Shown piece after piece: positions 26,923 to 35,379 of a DNA stretch of 64,000 nt. This DNA is from JAAZKA01 sp034926225 (lineage in GTDB: Bacteria > Bacillota > Clostridia > Oscillospirales > QAMX01). The position numbers and the translations under genes were made by a program. Position 1 is the first letter of the stretch, and every line of letters starts with the position of its first letter. The notes below the pieces were generated by a model that was not told the origin of the DNA, did no database searches, and saw nothing but the letters and a program-made list of their open reading frames with translations. The DNA lies in contig JAYFRF010000003.1 of NCBI GenBank assembly GCA_034926225.1, positions 7,530 through 71,529 of the forward strand. Direction: 5' to 3'.

Positions 26923-29268
26923 GTGAAAAAGGTGGCAGTGCGGCAAGGAAAGATATTGGAAAGACGGTATGGGAAGAACTTTAAGAAGCTCGTCCTATCG
27001 TATCTGGTTGTCCTGGCACTGCCCCTAGTGGTAATAGCGCTGGCGGTGGGCAGCTATATGACGACGCTGCGGGCGGAGTATGCAGCGGAGTATGCGGAGG
27101 AATATAAACGGCGAGTGGAAGCGATGGATGATATTCTGATGGGGTTTGAGCATTACGCGAATGCGCTATCGGATAATCCGACGCTGCAGAGCTTATATAA
27201 CTCCGTGCAAGTGAACGCGGGGGTGCCTGCTGTGACGATACAGAAGAATATCCCAAACGCGTATTCGTACAGCGCGATCAACACGCATTATGTAGAGCGG
27301 ATGCTGATCTTTTTCGAAAGAAACGGGCTGGTTATCGGTAAAAACGGGCTATATTATACTGATTTGTGGACTTACGATTACGAAATTGAGGGAAAATCTC
27401 TTTCGGAATGGCAAGAGATCACAACGATAGTGGAAGGCTCGTACTGCATGATGCTGACGGACAATCTGGGAGGGGAGTATTTTACGTACGTCACGACGCT
27501 GCCGACGGGTTATTCGACGAATCCCAAAGCGAGCGTCGTGCTGCTCGTGAAGCGGGAACGCATAGACGCGCTGCTGAGGGAGGAGCTGACGGACAGTCCG
27601 CTGGTGATCCGGCGCTCGGACGGTACGAAGTTGATTGCCTTCGGTAGCGAGGAGGAAATACGGTATGCTGTATCGTCGCAGGAGCAAGAAACAGGGGACG
27701 TGGTGCTGCTGGAGGACGGGGCGCGGTATACGGTGTTCCGGATCCTGTCGACATATAACGGCTGGAGCTATACGTGGTACGTGCCGACAAAACTGGTAGA
27801 AGCGCGGATCAACGGTATGGTCGCATTATTCCTTGCGATTTTCGCCGGACTGATTTTTTTGGGAGGCTGTGTCGCGATCTATCTCGCCTACCTTCGTAAT
27901 AAGCCGGTCAAGGAGATCGAAGGGATGCTTTCATCCGTCGAACCGACGAACGTGACAAATGAAAAGCACAAAGAGGAGGACGAATACGATACGATCCGAA
28001 AAAACCTCCGCGTGCTGATCGACCGGCACCATAGGCTCGAGAGTCTTTTGCAGCGAAACGAGGAGTTGGTGCGCGATTCCATCGTCATGCGGCTCCTGGC
28101 GGGCAAATCGATGACCGAGAGGGAGGAAACGCTGCGGGAGAGACTCGGCTTTGCGCCCGCAGCGCGGTATTATACGGTGATTCTTTTGCGGATTACCGAT
28201 AAAATGGGCACGTTCGGCTTTCTTAAATCGACGGACGAGGAAGTGCAGATCCAACATTCGATTTTGACGAGTTTCATCTTGGAATCCTATCCGGAGATGC
28301 TGGTACAGGGCGTAGAGATGAATAAAATCGCTATGATTTATGCGGCGGAAACGGACGAAGCATGCATCGCGGACTCATATCGGTACGCGAGTACGTTATT
28401 GGAGAAAATCATGAAAAAAGGACACACCAATGTCGCAGTGGGTATCGGCGGGAGCGTCGGGACATTGGACGAGCTGTATCAGTCGTATGAAACGGCGCGG
28501 CTGGTATCGGGCAGAATGAAGCCGGGGGAAATTGGTGTTCGGGGTAAGGAGGACGCAGCGTCCGATGAGCGCCGCATGCAATACACGCTTGCGGATGAGC
28601 AGCGCTTAATCAGCCTTGTAAACCGTGGCGCATCGGAGGAATGCGGGCGCTTTCTGAATATGTTGATCGCGGATAACAGGCGTGCAAGCGACACCGCTTT
28701 CCGTCTGTTTGTGGTCGAGCTGATAGGAACACTCCACAAGATCGCGGCATACCGCCCGCAGGAGCAGACCATCCGCATCCTGGCCCAGAGAGCCTTCGGC
28801 GAATGCGACGAGGGGCTTTTGGTTGAGCTGACAGAGCAGTTCGCGCTGTCCTGTGACCGCGCGGCACACGGAACTCAAAGCCCGGAAACCGGAAGGGAGA
28901 AGCCTGAACCGTCGAATCTGTCGTCGGGAAAAGGTGAGGAGGAAGCGCTGACAACACGCATTACGGCGTTTTTAGAGCATGAATACGCCAATCAAGCGCT
29001 ATCGTTATCGCGGCTCGGGGAACAGTTCGATCTGTCGGAGGCCTATCTGTCGCATCTTTTTAAGCAGCAGACGGGAGAGAACTTCAGTGCATGCTTAGAG
29101 CGCATCCGTATGAATCGCGCGCATGTGCTGCTGAGTACGACGGAACTGCCGGTCGATGAAATCGCAGAGAAGATCGGCTATAATTCCGGCGATACCTTCC
29201 GCAGAGCCTTCCGCCGTTTTCATGGCATCACGCCCGGCGCGTACCGCAACTCAACGAGGCTTAAATAA
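26923..29268 (+). CDS. Membrane-anchored AraC-family regulator of sugar ABC locus 2
   Basis: A 781-residue protein built like the locus 1 regulator. It has a TM helix near 20-42, an extracellular sensor of about 250 residues, a second TM near 296-320, a cytoplasmic linker, and an AraC domain at about 680-778. The HTHs are seen as LSLSRLGEQFDLSEAYLSHL and VDEIAEKIGYNSGDTFRRAF. Start is GTG at 26923 or a second GTG nine bases later. Being the last gene of the transporter operon, it is likely to be autoregulated with it. A strong terminator follows. Confidence 0.88.
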   Translation: MKKVAVRQGKILERRYGKNFKKLVLSYLVVLALPLVVIALAVGSYMTTLRAEYAAEYAEEYKRRVEAMDDILMGFEHYANALSDNPTLQSLYNSVQVNAGVPAVTIQKNIPNAYSYSAINTHYVERMLIFFERNGLVIGKNGLYYTDLWTYDYEIEGKSLSEWQEITTIVEGSYCMMLTDNLGGEYFTYVTTLPTGYSTNPKASVVLLVKRERIDALLREELTDSPLVIRRSDGTKLIAFGSEEEIRYAVSSQEQETGDVVLLEDGARYTVFRILSTYNGWSYTWYVPTKLVEARINGMVALFLAIFAGLIFLGGCVAIYLAYLRNKPVKEIEGMLSSVEPTNVTNEKHKEEDEYDTIRKNLRVLIDRHHRLESLLQRNEELVRDSIVMRLLAGKSMTEREETLRERLGFAPAARYYTVILLRITDKMGTFGFLKSTDEEVQIQHSILTSFILESYPEMLVQGVEMNKIAMIYAAETDEACIADSYRYASTLLEKIMKKGHTNVAVGIGGSVGTLDELYQSYETARLVSGRMKPGEIGVRGKEDAASDERRMQYTLADEQRLISLVNRGASEECGRFLNMLIADNRRASDTAFRLFVVELIGTLHKIAAYRPQEQTIRILAQRAFGECDEGLLVELTEQFALSCDRAAHGTQSPETGREKPEPSNLSSGKGEEEALTTRITAFLEHEYANQALSLSRLGEQFDLSEAYLSHLFKQQTGENFSACLERIRMNRAHVLLSTTELPVDEIAEKIGYNSGDTFRRAFRRFHGITPGAYRNSTRLK

Positions 29269-29277
29269 ATGTATCAG

Positions 29278-29308
29278 AAAAAAGGGACGGAAACTTCCGT
29301 CCCTTTTT
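29278..29308 (+). terminator. Terminator of sugar ABC locus 2
   Basis: AAAAAGGGACGG and CCGTCCCTTTTT form a perfect 12-bp stem with a six-base loop, directly after the AraC gene. Confidence 0.9.
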
Positions 29309-29309
29309 A

Positions 29310-29338
29310 TTGTCATAAGGAGGGAAACGTGATATAAT
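29310..29338 (+). promoter_or_regulatory. Promoter of the sugar isomerase-like gene
   Basis: TTGTCA (29310-29315) and TATAAT (29333-29338), spacer 17, 36 bases before the GTG start. Confidence 0.75.
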
Positions 29339-29373
29339 CCTATAAAAACAAAAAAGGGATTAGGGATACAAAC

Positions 29374-30192
29374 GTGAATCGGATTTATCTGTCCACAGGC
29401 GCGTTTACGGGACGCGTAAACGGAAGGAACTGGAGACTGGCGATCGAATATGCGGGGAAGCTCGCTTGCGACGGATACGAGCTGCTGATTTTCCCGGAGT
29501 TTGCGGAGAAGCTTCCGGAAATCATCCGGGAGTACCGGGCGGCGGAGCTTACAATCCCGGTTGTGCATGCGGAGAAGCATCTGGGGGATCTGGTATCGAA
29601 CCCGGAAGAGGCAGCGATGGAGGAAGCGTGTGAGCTGCTGCGGCGCAACTGTGACGCGGCGGCGCGGCTGTATCCGGCCGGACGGGCGAAGGTGGTTGCG
29701 CATTGCTGGGGAATACCGGACAGCGATACTTATTTCGAGCGGATCGCGGAGCGTGTGGGGAAGCTTATGGAAATCTCCGACAGCTTTTCCACGGAGCTGC
29801 TGCCGGAGAACAGCTTCTGCGTGCACGGCAGCCCAAAGGCACACTTCGAAACGCTGGCGGCAAGGTATCCGCAGCTTGGGTTCATCGTAGACACCCGCTG
29901 TGCGGAGTTCCACGCGGAGCTTGAAGCGTTTGTGCAGTCGGCGGTCTTTCGGGAGCGGGTGCGGCATATCCATATCAACGATTATGCCGGAGGATACAAG
30001 GATTGGAATGCGATGTATCCGATTTTGCAGCCGGGGAAGGGCAAGATCGATTGGGAGACGTTTTTCAAAGGGCTGAAGGGGCTACCATACCGGCATTCGA
30101 TCACGCTGGAGGCGCCGTCGATGCTGCCGGAGGGCGTGGACTGCGAGACACTGAATGCGAGTCTGCGGCGCATCCGGGAAGCCATGACGTAA
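29374..30192 (+). CDS. Sugar phosphate isomerase/epimerase-like TIM-barrel protein
   Basis: The 272 residues fit the xylose-isomerase-like TIM-barrel superfamily. Metal ligands typical of that fold appear in order: VVHAEKH near 66, IVDTRCAEFH near 170, VRHIHINDY near 195 and ITLEAPS near 248. Known members isomerise or epimerise sugars and inositols, or cut DNA; this one is unassigned. The GTG start follows TAGGGA. It has its own promoter after the locus 2 terminator, so regulation may be separate. Confidence 0.75.
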   Translation: MNRIYLSTGAFTGRVNGRNWRLAIEYAGKLACDGYELLIFPEFAEKLPEIIREYRAAELTIPVVHAEKHLGDLVSNPEEAAMEEACELLRRNCDAAARLYPAGRAKVVAHCWGIPDSDTYFERIAERVGKLMEISDSFSTELLPENSFCVHGSPKAHFETLAARYPQLGFIVDTRCAEFHAELEAFVQSAVFRERVRHIHINDYAGGYKDWNAMYPILQPGKGKIDWETFFKGLKGLPYRHSITLEAPSMLPEGVDCETLNASLRRIREAMT

Positions 30193-30196
30193 AAAA

Positions 30197-30241
30197 TGAA
30201 GAGTGAAAAGCTCAAGACACGCTCAAACTTTTCACTCTTCA
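30197..30241 (-). terminator. Terminator of spoVT (minus strand)
   Basis: TGAAGAGTGAAAAG and CTTTTCACTCTTCA form a perfect 14-bp stem. On the minus strand a T run (complement of 30191-30196) follows, so it chiefly serves spoVT, though it also ends the convergent gene. Confidence 0.8.
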
Positions 30242-30245
30242 CGGA

Positions 30246-30803
30246 TTAGGACTCCATTTGACGGGAAAGAAAGCCCGCAATCGTCTGTGCAAGCTTATAC
30301 TCTGTTTCGCCGGGCGTGGGCATGCCCTCCGTTGTGACGAAGACAACACATCCCGATACATCGCCCTCTGTGACGACCGGCGCGACAATGGCGGCGCGGT
30401 ATTTGGATAACTCGGAGCCTGCTTCGCATTCTATGACGGCAACAGGTGTCTCGCCGGGCTTAGCATGATAAATCTGACGGCTCTCACAGATATGCTCAAC
30501 ATCGGAAGAGATGCGGCGCTCGGATAAATCCTTCTTGACCGGTCCCGCAGCCGCAATCAAAGTGTCACGGTCAGCGATGGCGGTAGGATAGCCGGTCGTT
30601 CTGTGCAGCGTTTCGCAAAGCTGAGCGGCAAAGGCTGCGAGCTCTCCCATCGGAGAGTACTTTTTGAAGATGACCTCGCCATCGCGGTCGGTGAAGATTT
30701 CCAGAGGATCACCTTCACGAATCCGCATCGTGCGGCGGATTTCTTTTGGGATTACAACACGGCCCAAGTCGTCAATGCGACGGACAATACCGGTAGCTTT
30801 CAT
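30246..30803 (-). CDS. spoVT: Stage V sporulation protein T (AbrB-type regulator with GAF domain)
   Basis: The 185 residues combine an N-terminal AbrB swapped-hairpin DNA-binding domain with a C-terminal GAF-like domain. The first runs to residue 49, with RRIDDLGRVVIPKEIRRTM; the GAF-like domain spans about 55-180 (AIADRDTLIAAAG, VIECEAG, GDVSGCVVFVT). This is the SpoVT layout and length. SpoVT tunes sigma-G gene expression in the forespore, so the organism probably makes endospores. ATG with AAAGGAG upstream. A second AbrB protein with 39 of 49 identical residues in this domain lies in the mobile element at 63223. Confidence 0.93.
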   Translation of the reverse strand: MKATGIVRRIDDLGRVVIPKEIRRTMRIREGDPLEIFTDRDGEVIFKKYSPMGELAAFAAQLCETLHRTTGYPTAIADRDTLIAAAGPVKKDLSERRISSDVEHICESRQIYHAKPGETPVAVIECEAGSELSKYRAAIVAPVVTEGDVSGCVVFVTTEGMPTPGETEYKLAQTIAGFLSRQMES

Positions 30804-31198
30804 CGATGAATGACTCCTTTAAGCAAATAATACTTGAGTTGACTGCTAAATTCGACATAAGATTCTTTGAGTGGTATTATTTTGCGATAAAAGGCGGCCG
30901 ATTATACGGTAAAATCCACATAGGAAAAAACCGCCTAAAATGGGGATCGTTTTGTGATAAAAAAGCTTTGCTACAAAAATGGGTGACAAAGGAATATACG
31001 AATTTATTCGGGTATTTCGTTAAAGGGGAGATTAACGGAAGGATTCTGAGCAGCATTCAATTCAATGGACTATATACAGCGCGGTCTTATGATGGAATGC
31101 CCTGTTTTTTATGATATACCGCTGGAAACGCGCAAGTGAATGTGATATAATAAATGCATCCCAAGAGAGGAAATTGTGAAAGGATGAGGAGTTGCGGT
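30804..31198. other. AT-rich intergenic region, no gene supported
   Basis: This divergent region between spoVT and the flavodoxin-like gene is much richer in A and T than its surroundings. A TATAAT at 31146-31151 may be the -10 box of the rightward unit. An AGGCGG/CCGCCT inverted repeat (30892/30931) is present. The only open frame (30806-31114) overlaps the spoVT ribosome site, has none of its own and looks random. Confidence 0.5.
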
Positions 31199-31705
31199 AT
31201 GGATGCTATTGTTTACACGTCGAACACCGGGTATACAGCTGCATATGCGGATCTGCTGGGGGAAAAGACCGGATTACCTGTGTATTCCCTGAAGGATGCG
31301 GGAAGCGGCATACGCGCAGATGCGGAGATCATCTATTTGGGCTGGCTGATGGCGGGCAATATCATGGGGTACCGAAAAGCGGCGCGGCGGTATCGGATAC
31401 GCGCTGTTTGTGGCGTCGGGATGGCCAAGTCGGGTACGCAGCTTGATGAGGCGCGGAAAGCGAATAAGATACCCGCACAGGTGCCGCTTTATACGCTGCA
31501 GGGCGGGTTTGATATTACCCGGCTGCGCGGTATCTACAAGCTGATGATGACGGCAATGGCAAAAGGCGTCGGGCAAAAGCTTGCGGCCAAAGCAGATAAA
31601 ACGGCGGAGGAAGCCGATATGCTGGATATGATGCAGCATGGGGGCAGCCGGGTATGCGTCGAAAACCTCGCGGGGCTGCTTGCGTGGTATGAAAAGGAGC
31701 GGTGA
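31199..31705 (+). CDS. Flavodoxin-domain protein
   Basis: A 168-residue protein with a flavodoxin-like opening: IVYTSNTGYTAAYADLL is the phosphate-binding loop pattern TSxTGYT. IIYLGWLMAGNIMGY resembles the second FMN loop. The C-terminal half is helical and unfamiliar. A role in electron transfer or oxygen stress is only inferred from the fold. ATG at 31199 has GAGGAG 7 bases before; an upstream in-frame ATG at 31184 lacks spacing. The isochorismatase-like gene follows after 3 bases. Confidence 0.75.
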   Translation: MDAIVYTSNTGYTAAYADLLGEKTGLPVYSLKDAGSGIRADAEIIYLGWLMAGNIMGYRKAARRYRIRAVCGVGMAKSGTQLDEARKANKIPAQVPLYTLQGGFDITRLRGIYKLMMTAMAKGVGQKLAAKADKTAEEADMLDMMQHGGSRVCVENLAGLLAWYEKER

Positions 31706-31708
31706 GAG

Positions 31709-32527
31709 ATGGAAATCATGATCCCTGCATGGTATTACGCACAGCAGAGTGCGGACTACACGCTTCGGTATCCGGGAGAGGGCTATCGGGGCTGGACAAA
31801 GGCGGACATCCCGATCGATCCGGCCCATACCGCCGTTCTCGTCATGCACGCATGGGCAATCCCGCCGCGCGAGGACTGTCCCGGCATCTACCGTGTGTGT
31901 GAGTACATTCCGCGTTCGCAGGAGATCATCCGGGAGTATTTTCCGGGCTTTCTGGACGCGGTACGGAAAAGCGGCATACGGTTGATCCATATCGGCAGTC
32001 AGACGGAAAACAGCCTGCCCGCGCTGCCGGGATATCAGCGGACATTGGCAAAAACGCCGGTGGAAGCGGGGCCAGCGCAGATCGAAGCGGATGAGACGCT
32101 GGTTAAGCTGCGGGCGTTCCGGTCGGAAAATGTATTCTACGACGGAACGAACAAAGAGGATGTCAAACGGGCAGGGGAGCTGCGCGACTTCGCGATCATG
32201 CCGCAAGAGAATGAGGACGTCGCCTGCACGAGCGATCAGCTTTTCGCGCTGTGCCGGGAGCATGGTATCAGCCACCTAATCTATACGGGCTTTTGCGTAA
32301 ACGCCTGCCTTGTGATGTCGCCTTGCGGTTATATCGATATGGCGCGTCACGGGGTGATGTGCTCGGTGGTACGCGACCTGACCACGGCGGTGGAAAACGC
32401 GGAGAGCTGCGCTGTGGAAGGAAACAAGGACTACGGGTTATGGGCATTTGCGCTTTGGGGCGGGTTCGTTTTCGAAAAAGATACGTTGATGGGTACGCTG
32501 CTGCGGCCGGAGGATGATAAATTATAA
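31709..32527 (+). CDS. Isochorismatase-family cysteine hydrolase
   Basis: 272 residues with the isochorismatase-like fold: VLVMHAWAIPPRED carries the usual first catalytic region and GISHLIYTGFCVNACLV the nucleophile cysteine near residue 197 (consensus VxxCV). Such enzymes hydrolyse amides such as nicotinamide, N-carbamoyl compounds or peroxyureidoacrylate; the substrate is not deducible. Usual members have about 180-220 residues, so this one has insertions. It is probably co-transcribed with the flavodoxin-like gene. Confidence 0.8.
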   Translation: MEIMIPAWYYAQQSADYTLRYPGEGYRGWTKADIPIDPAHTAVLVMHAWAIPPREDCPGIYRVCEYIPRSQEIIREYFPGFLDAVRKSGIRLIHIGSQTENSLPALPGYQRTLAKTPVEAGPAQIEADETLVKLRAFRSENVFYDGTNKEDVKRAGELRDFAIMPQENEDVACTSDQLFALCREHGISHLIYTGFCVNACLVMSPCGYIDMARHGVMCSVVRDLTTAVENAESCAVEGNKDYGLWAFALWGGFVFEKDTLMGTLLRPEDDKL

Positions 32528-32535
32528 ACAATCCC

Positions 32536-32564
32536 TTGACAAAAACGTGTGCAAGTGTTATCAT
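32536..32564 (+). promoter_or_regulatory. Promoter of the T-box/iorAB-paaK operon
   Basis: TTGACA (32536-32541) and TATCAT (32559-32564), spacer 17, immediately before the T-box leader. Confidence 0.85.
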
Positions 32565-32569
32565 ACACT

Positions 32570-32900
32570 TATAAATGTAAAACCGAAGAAGCGGGGAAAA
32601 GCCTGAAGGCGCCTTTTGCAGAGAACGGAGGATGGTGGAAGCTCCGTGGATACAGTCCCTTTAGGACTGCCGCCGCAGGTCAATATGGGCCGCCGAGGGT
32701 CGTAATAAGGGGGATTTTCCTCCAAATACCGAACGTGTGCCGCGCGTTAAGCGGAAAGGGCGTGATAGCGCCTAAAAATGAGCGGACCCAGCGGAAGGAA
32801 CAGTGGAGTGTCCATCCGGCTCGGTCAACCAAGGTGGTACCGCAGGCAAAAGGATCGCCTGTCCTTGACTAATATCAGGGGCAGGCGTTGTTTTTTATTT
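32570..32900 (+). promoter_or_regulatory. T-box riboswitch, probably tyrosine-specific
   Basis: The hallmark AAGGTGGTACCGC lies at 32831-32843, followed by a terminator stem (CGCCTGTCC with GGGGCAGGCG, about 32857-32888) and a T run at 32889-32895. The stem I apical element ACGGAGGATGGTGGAAG with CTCCGT is clear near 32622-32650. Just 3' of it, GGATACAGTCCC matches the specifier-loop position, with UAC (Tyr) as the codon; GGGGA upstream can pair with TCCCT to close the loop. T-boxes bind uncharged tRNA and let transcription proceed when the amino acid is scarce. The T-box class is certain; the Tyr specifier is my reading of the loop and needs folding. Confidence 0.9.
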
Positions 32901-32976
32901 TGTGTGAAGGATTAACAGCGGTAAACATTAAGTTATAGGGAACGCATTGCGTACGTTCCGATCAGGGAGGTCGAAT

Positions 32977-34776
32977 ATGAAAGAGCTTTTGATGGGCAAC
33001 GAGGCGATAGCCGTCGGCGCACTGGTCGCGGGCGTGCAGGTCGTAGCGGGATACCCGGGTACACCGTCTTCAGAAGCGCTGGAGACGGCAGCGGCACGGA
33101 ATCCGGGAAATGTATATGTGGAATGGTCGACGAATGAGAAAGCGGCGCTGGAGGTTGCGGCAGGCGCTTCATATGCCGGCGCGAGGACGCTGGTTACGAT
33201 GAAGCAGGTTGGCTTAAACGTCGCGTCAGACCCGATGATGTGTGTCAACTACATCGGCGTACGCGGCGGCATGGTCGTATTTGTCGCGGACGATCCGGGT
33301 CCCATTTCCTCACAGACGGAGCAGGATACGCGGCATTTTGCAAAATATGCCAAAATACCGGTGTTTGACGCGTCCTCACCCGAGGAAGTGTTTACGATGG
33401 TTCAGGACGCGTTTGCTTTTTCCGAGAAGCATACGACGCCCGTCATTCTGCGTGCGACGACGCGTGTTTGTCATTCCTGCGCGACGATTGATGTGCCGGA
33501 GATTAAGAATCCTCCCCATGCGCCGGGATTTGAGAAGGATCCCGGCAGATGGGTGATCTTCCCGCGGCTATCCTATCAGAACAAACTCAAGCTTGAGGCG
33601 CGTGAATCCGTGATCGCGCGGGAGTTTTCCGATTATGGCATGAACACGCTGCAAGGCTCCGGACGCATCGGCATCGCGTGCGGTGGTGTGTCCTATGCGT
33701 ATGTGATGGACGTTATTGCCGGGAGGGAAAAAAGCTTCACGGTATTTAAGGTCGCGACGCCGTTTCCTTTCCCGGAGGAGCTGGCCGCTTGTTTTTTACG
33801 GAATGTCGATCGTGTGATCGTCTTTGAAGAACTGGATCCCGTGATCGAGGACGCGTTGATCTATCTCTGCGGCAAGCGGGGTATGCGCGCGGATATCCAC
33901 GGCAAACGCACCAATACCGTACCTCGCGCAGGGGAGCTCAGCGCCATCACCGTGGCCGAAATCATCGAGAGGATATTTGGCGTACCGTCGCCGTTTGAGC
34001 CGGTTTCCGTTGCGGATGCGCCGGCTGTACCGCCGCGTCCGCCTGTATTATGCGCGGGATGCCCCCACCGTGCGTCGTTCTATGCGGTCAAACGTGCGAT
34101 GCAGGGCAAGCGGGCCGTATTCTGCGGCGATATCGGCTGCTACACGCTCGGTAATGCGGCGCCTTTGGGCATGGTGGACACCTGCCTCTGCATGGGTGCG
34201 GGTATTACGATCGCGCAGGGGTTAGACCACGCGTGGGAGGAGGGCGTATGCTTTTCCTTTGTCGGTGATTCGACCTTCTTTGCGTCCGGCCTGACAGGGG
34301 TGGTCAACGCCGTGTACAACAAAGCCAACATCGTGCTGGTCGTTCTCGATAACTCGACGACGGCGATGACCGGCCATCAGCCTCATCCGGGCATCGGCAG
34401 AACCATGATGAAGGAGCAGTCGAATCCGATCTCCATCGAAGCGGTTTTGCGTTCCTTCGGCATCGATTTTGTCCGTACGGTCAATCCGCTGGATCACAAG
34501 GAAGCCGTCGAGACGGTAAAGGAAGCGGCTAAACTGACCGGCGTGCGTGCGATCATCTTCAAAGCGCCTTGTATCGCCGTTGTGAAGCCAACGAAATCCA
34601 TGGAGGTCGACGAAAGCATGTGTATCGGCTGCAAGCGCTGCATTCGCGAGCTTGGCTGCCCGGGATTGAGCTTTGTAAGCGGTCATGCCGTCGTCGACGA
34701 CAGTTTGTGCAACGGATGTATGCTCTGCGCTCAGATTTGCCCGAAGGGTTGTATTCGCAAAAAGGAGGACGCGTAA
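32977..34776 (+). CDS. iorA: Indolepyruvate:ferredoxin oxidoreductase, alpha subunit
   Basis: IorA with IorB interconverts aromatic 2-oxoacids (indolepyruvate, phenylpyruvate, hydroxyphenylpyruvate) and aryl-acetyl-CoA plus CO2, using thiamine pyrophosphate and ferredoxin. The 599 residues show VVAGYPGTPSSEALE at the N-terminal pyrimidine domain. The TPP domain carries LCAGCPHRASFYAVKRAM and FCGDIGCYTLG. Two C-terminal 4Fe-4S motifs are present, CIGCKRCIRELGCP and CNGCMLCAQICPKGC. ATG at 32977 has GGGAGG upstream; an upstream in-frame start lacks one. The T-box ahead shows expression rises when an aromatic amino acid is limiting, favouring the carboxylating direction (inference). Confidence 0.95.
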   Translation: MKELLMGNEAIAVGALVAGVQVVAGYPGTPSSEALETAAARNPGNVYVEWSTNEKAALEVAAGASYAGARTLVTMKQVGLNVASDPMMCVNYIGVRGGMVVFVADDPGPISSQTEQDTRHFAKYAKIPVFDASSPEEVFTMVQDAFAFSEKHTTPVILRATTRVCHSCATIDVPEIKNPPHAPGFEKDPGRWVIFPRLSYQNKLKLEARESVIAREFSDYGMNTLQGSGRIGIACGGVSYAYVMDVIAGREKSFTVFKVATPFPFPEELAACFLRNVDRVIVFEELDPVIEDALIYLCGKRGMRADIHGKRTNTVPRAGELSAITVAEIIERIFGVPSPFEPVSVADAPAVPPRPPVLCAGCPHRASFYAVKRAMQGKRAVFCGDIGCYTLGNAAPLGMVDTCLCMGAGITIAQGLDHAWEEGVCFSFVGDSTFFASGLTGVVNAVYNKANIVLVVLDNSTTAMTGHQPHPGIGRTMMKEQSNPISIEAVLRSFGIDFVRTVNPLDHKEAVETVKEAAKLTGVRAIIFKAPCIAVVKPTKSMEVDESMCIGCKRCIRELGCPGLSFVSGHAVVDDSLCNGCMLCAQICPKGCIRKKEDA

Positions 34777-34777
34777 G

Positions 34778-35365
34778 ATGAAGCTCCATAGCTGTCTACT
34801 GTGCGGCGTCGGCGGGCAGGGAACGGTACTCGCGTCCCGAATCATTGCGGCGGCCGCCATCAATTGCGGATACTTTGCCCGTACGGCGGAGACTATCGGC
34901 ATGGCGCAAAGAGGCGGCTGCGTGACCAGTCATGTCCGTATCGGCGACCGGGTACCAAGTCCCTTGATTCCGCGCGGCTGTGCGGATATTATGCTGGCGT
35001 TTGAACCGGGAGAAGCGGTGCGGAATTTGCCGTATTTAAAAAAGGGCGGCGCCTTAATCGTCTGTGACCGCGCGGTGCAGCCGGTGACCGCGGCGCTTGC
35101 GGATACGAAGTACAATGCGGAAACAATGCTCGACTACCTGAAGGCCAATGTGGAGAACTGCCGTGTGCTGCATGTGGACGACATTATTGAGCTGACCGGT
35201 TCGGTAAAAGCCGTGAACATGGCCCTAGTCGGCGCGCTGGCGGGAACGGGCTCGATGGGACTGACCTATGCAGACATGGAGCATGCCGTTACGCATAAAA
35301 TCAAGCCGGCATTTATAGAGATGAACCGCAAAGCGTTGAAATACGGCGCGGAGTGCGTCAAGTAA
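34778..35365 (+). CDS. iorB: Indolepyruvate:ferredoxin oxidoreductase, beta subunit
   Basis: The 195-residue gamma-type subunit of IOR. LLCGVGGQGTVLASRIIAAA starts the domain and AETIGMAQRGGCVTSHVRIG follows near residue 40. ATG at 34778 lies one base after the iorA stop, with AAAGGAGG in the iorA end; longer open frames upstream are overlap only. It forms the complex with IorA. Confidence 0.94.
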   Translation: MKLHSCLLCGVGGQGTVLASRIIAAAAINCGYFARTAETIGMAQRGGCVTSHVRIGDRVPSPLIPRGCADIMLAFEPGEAVRNLPYLKKGGALIVCDRAVQPVTAALADTKYNAETMLDYLKANVENCRVLHVDDIIELTGSVKAVNMALVGALAGTGSMGLTYADMEHAVTHKIKPAFIEMNRKALKYGAECVK

Positions 35366-35379
35366 GGGGATTTTCCGCT

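Noticed and set aside
30806..31114. 102-residue frame rightward from the spoVT start
   Set aside because: It begins inside the spoVT ribosome site, lacks one of its own and covers an AT-rich promoter region.
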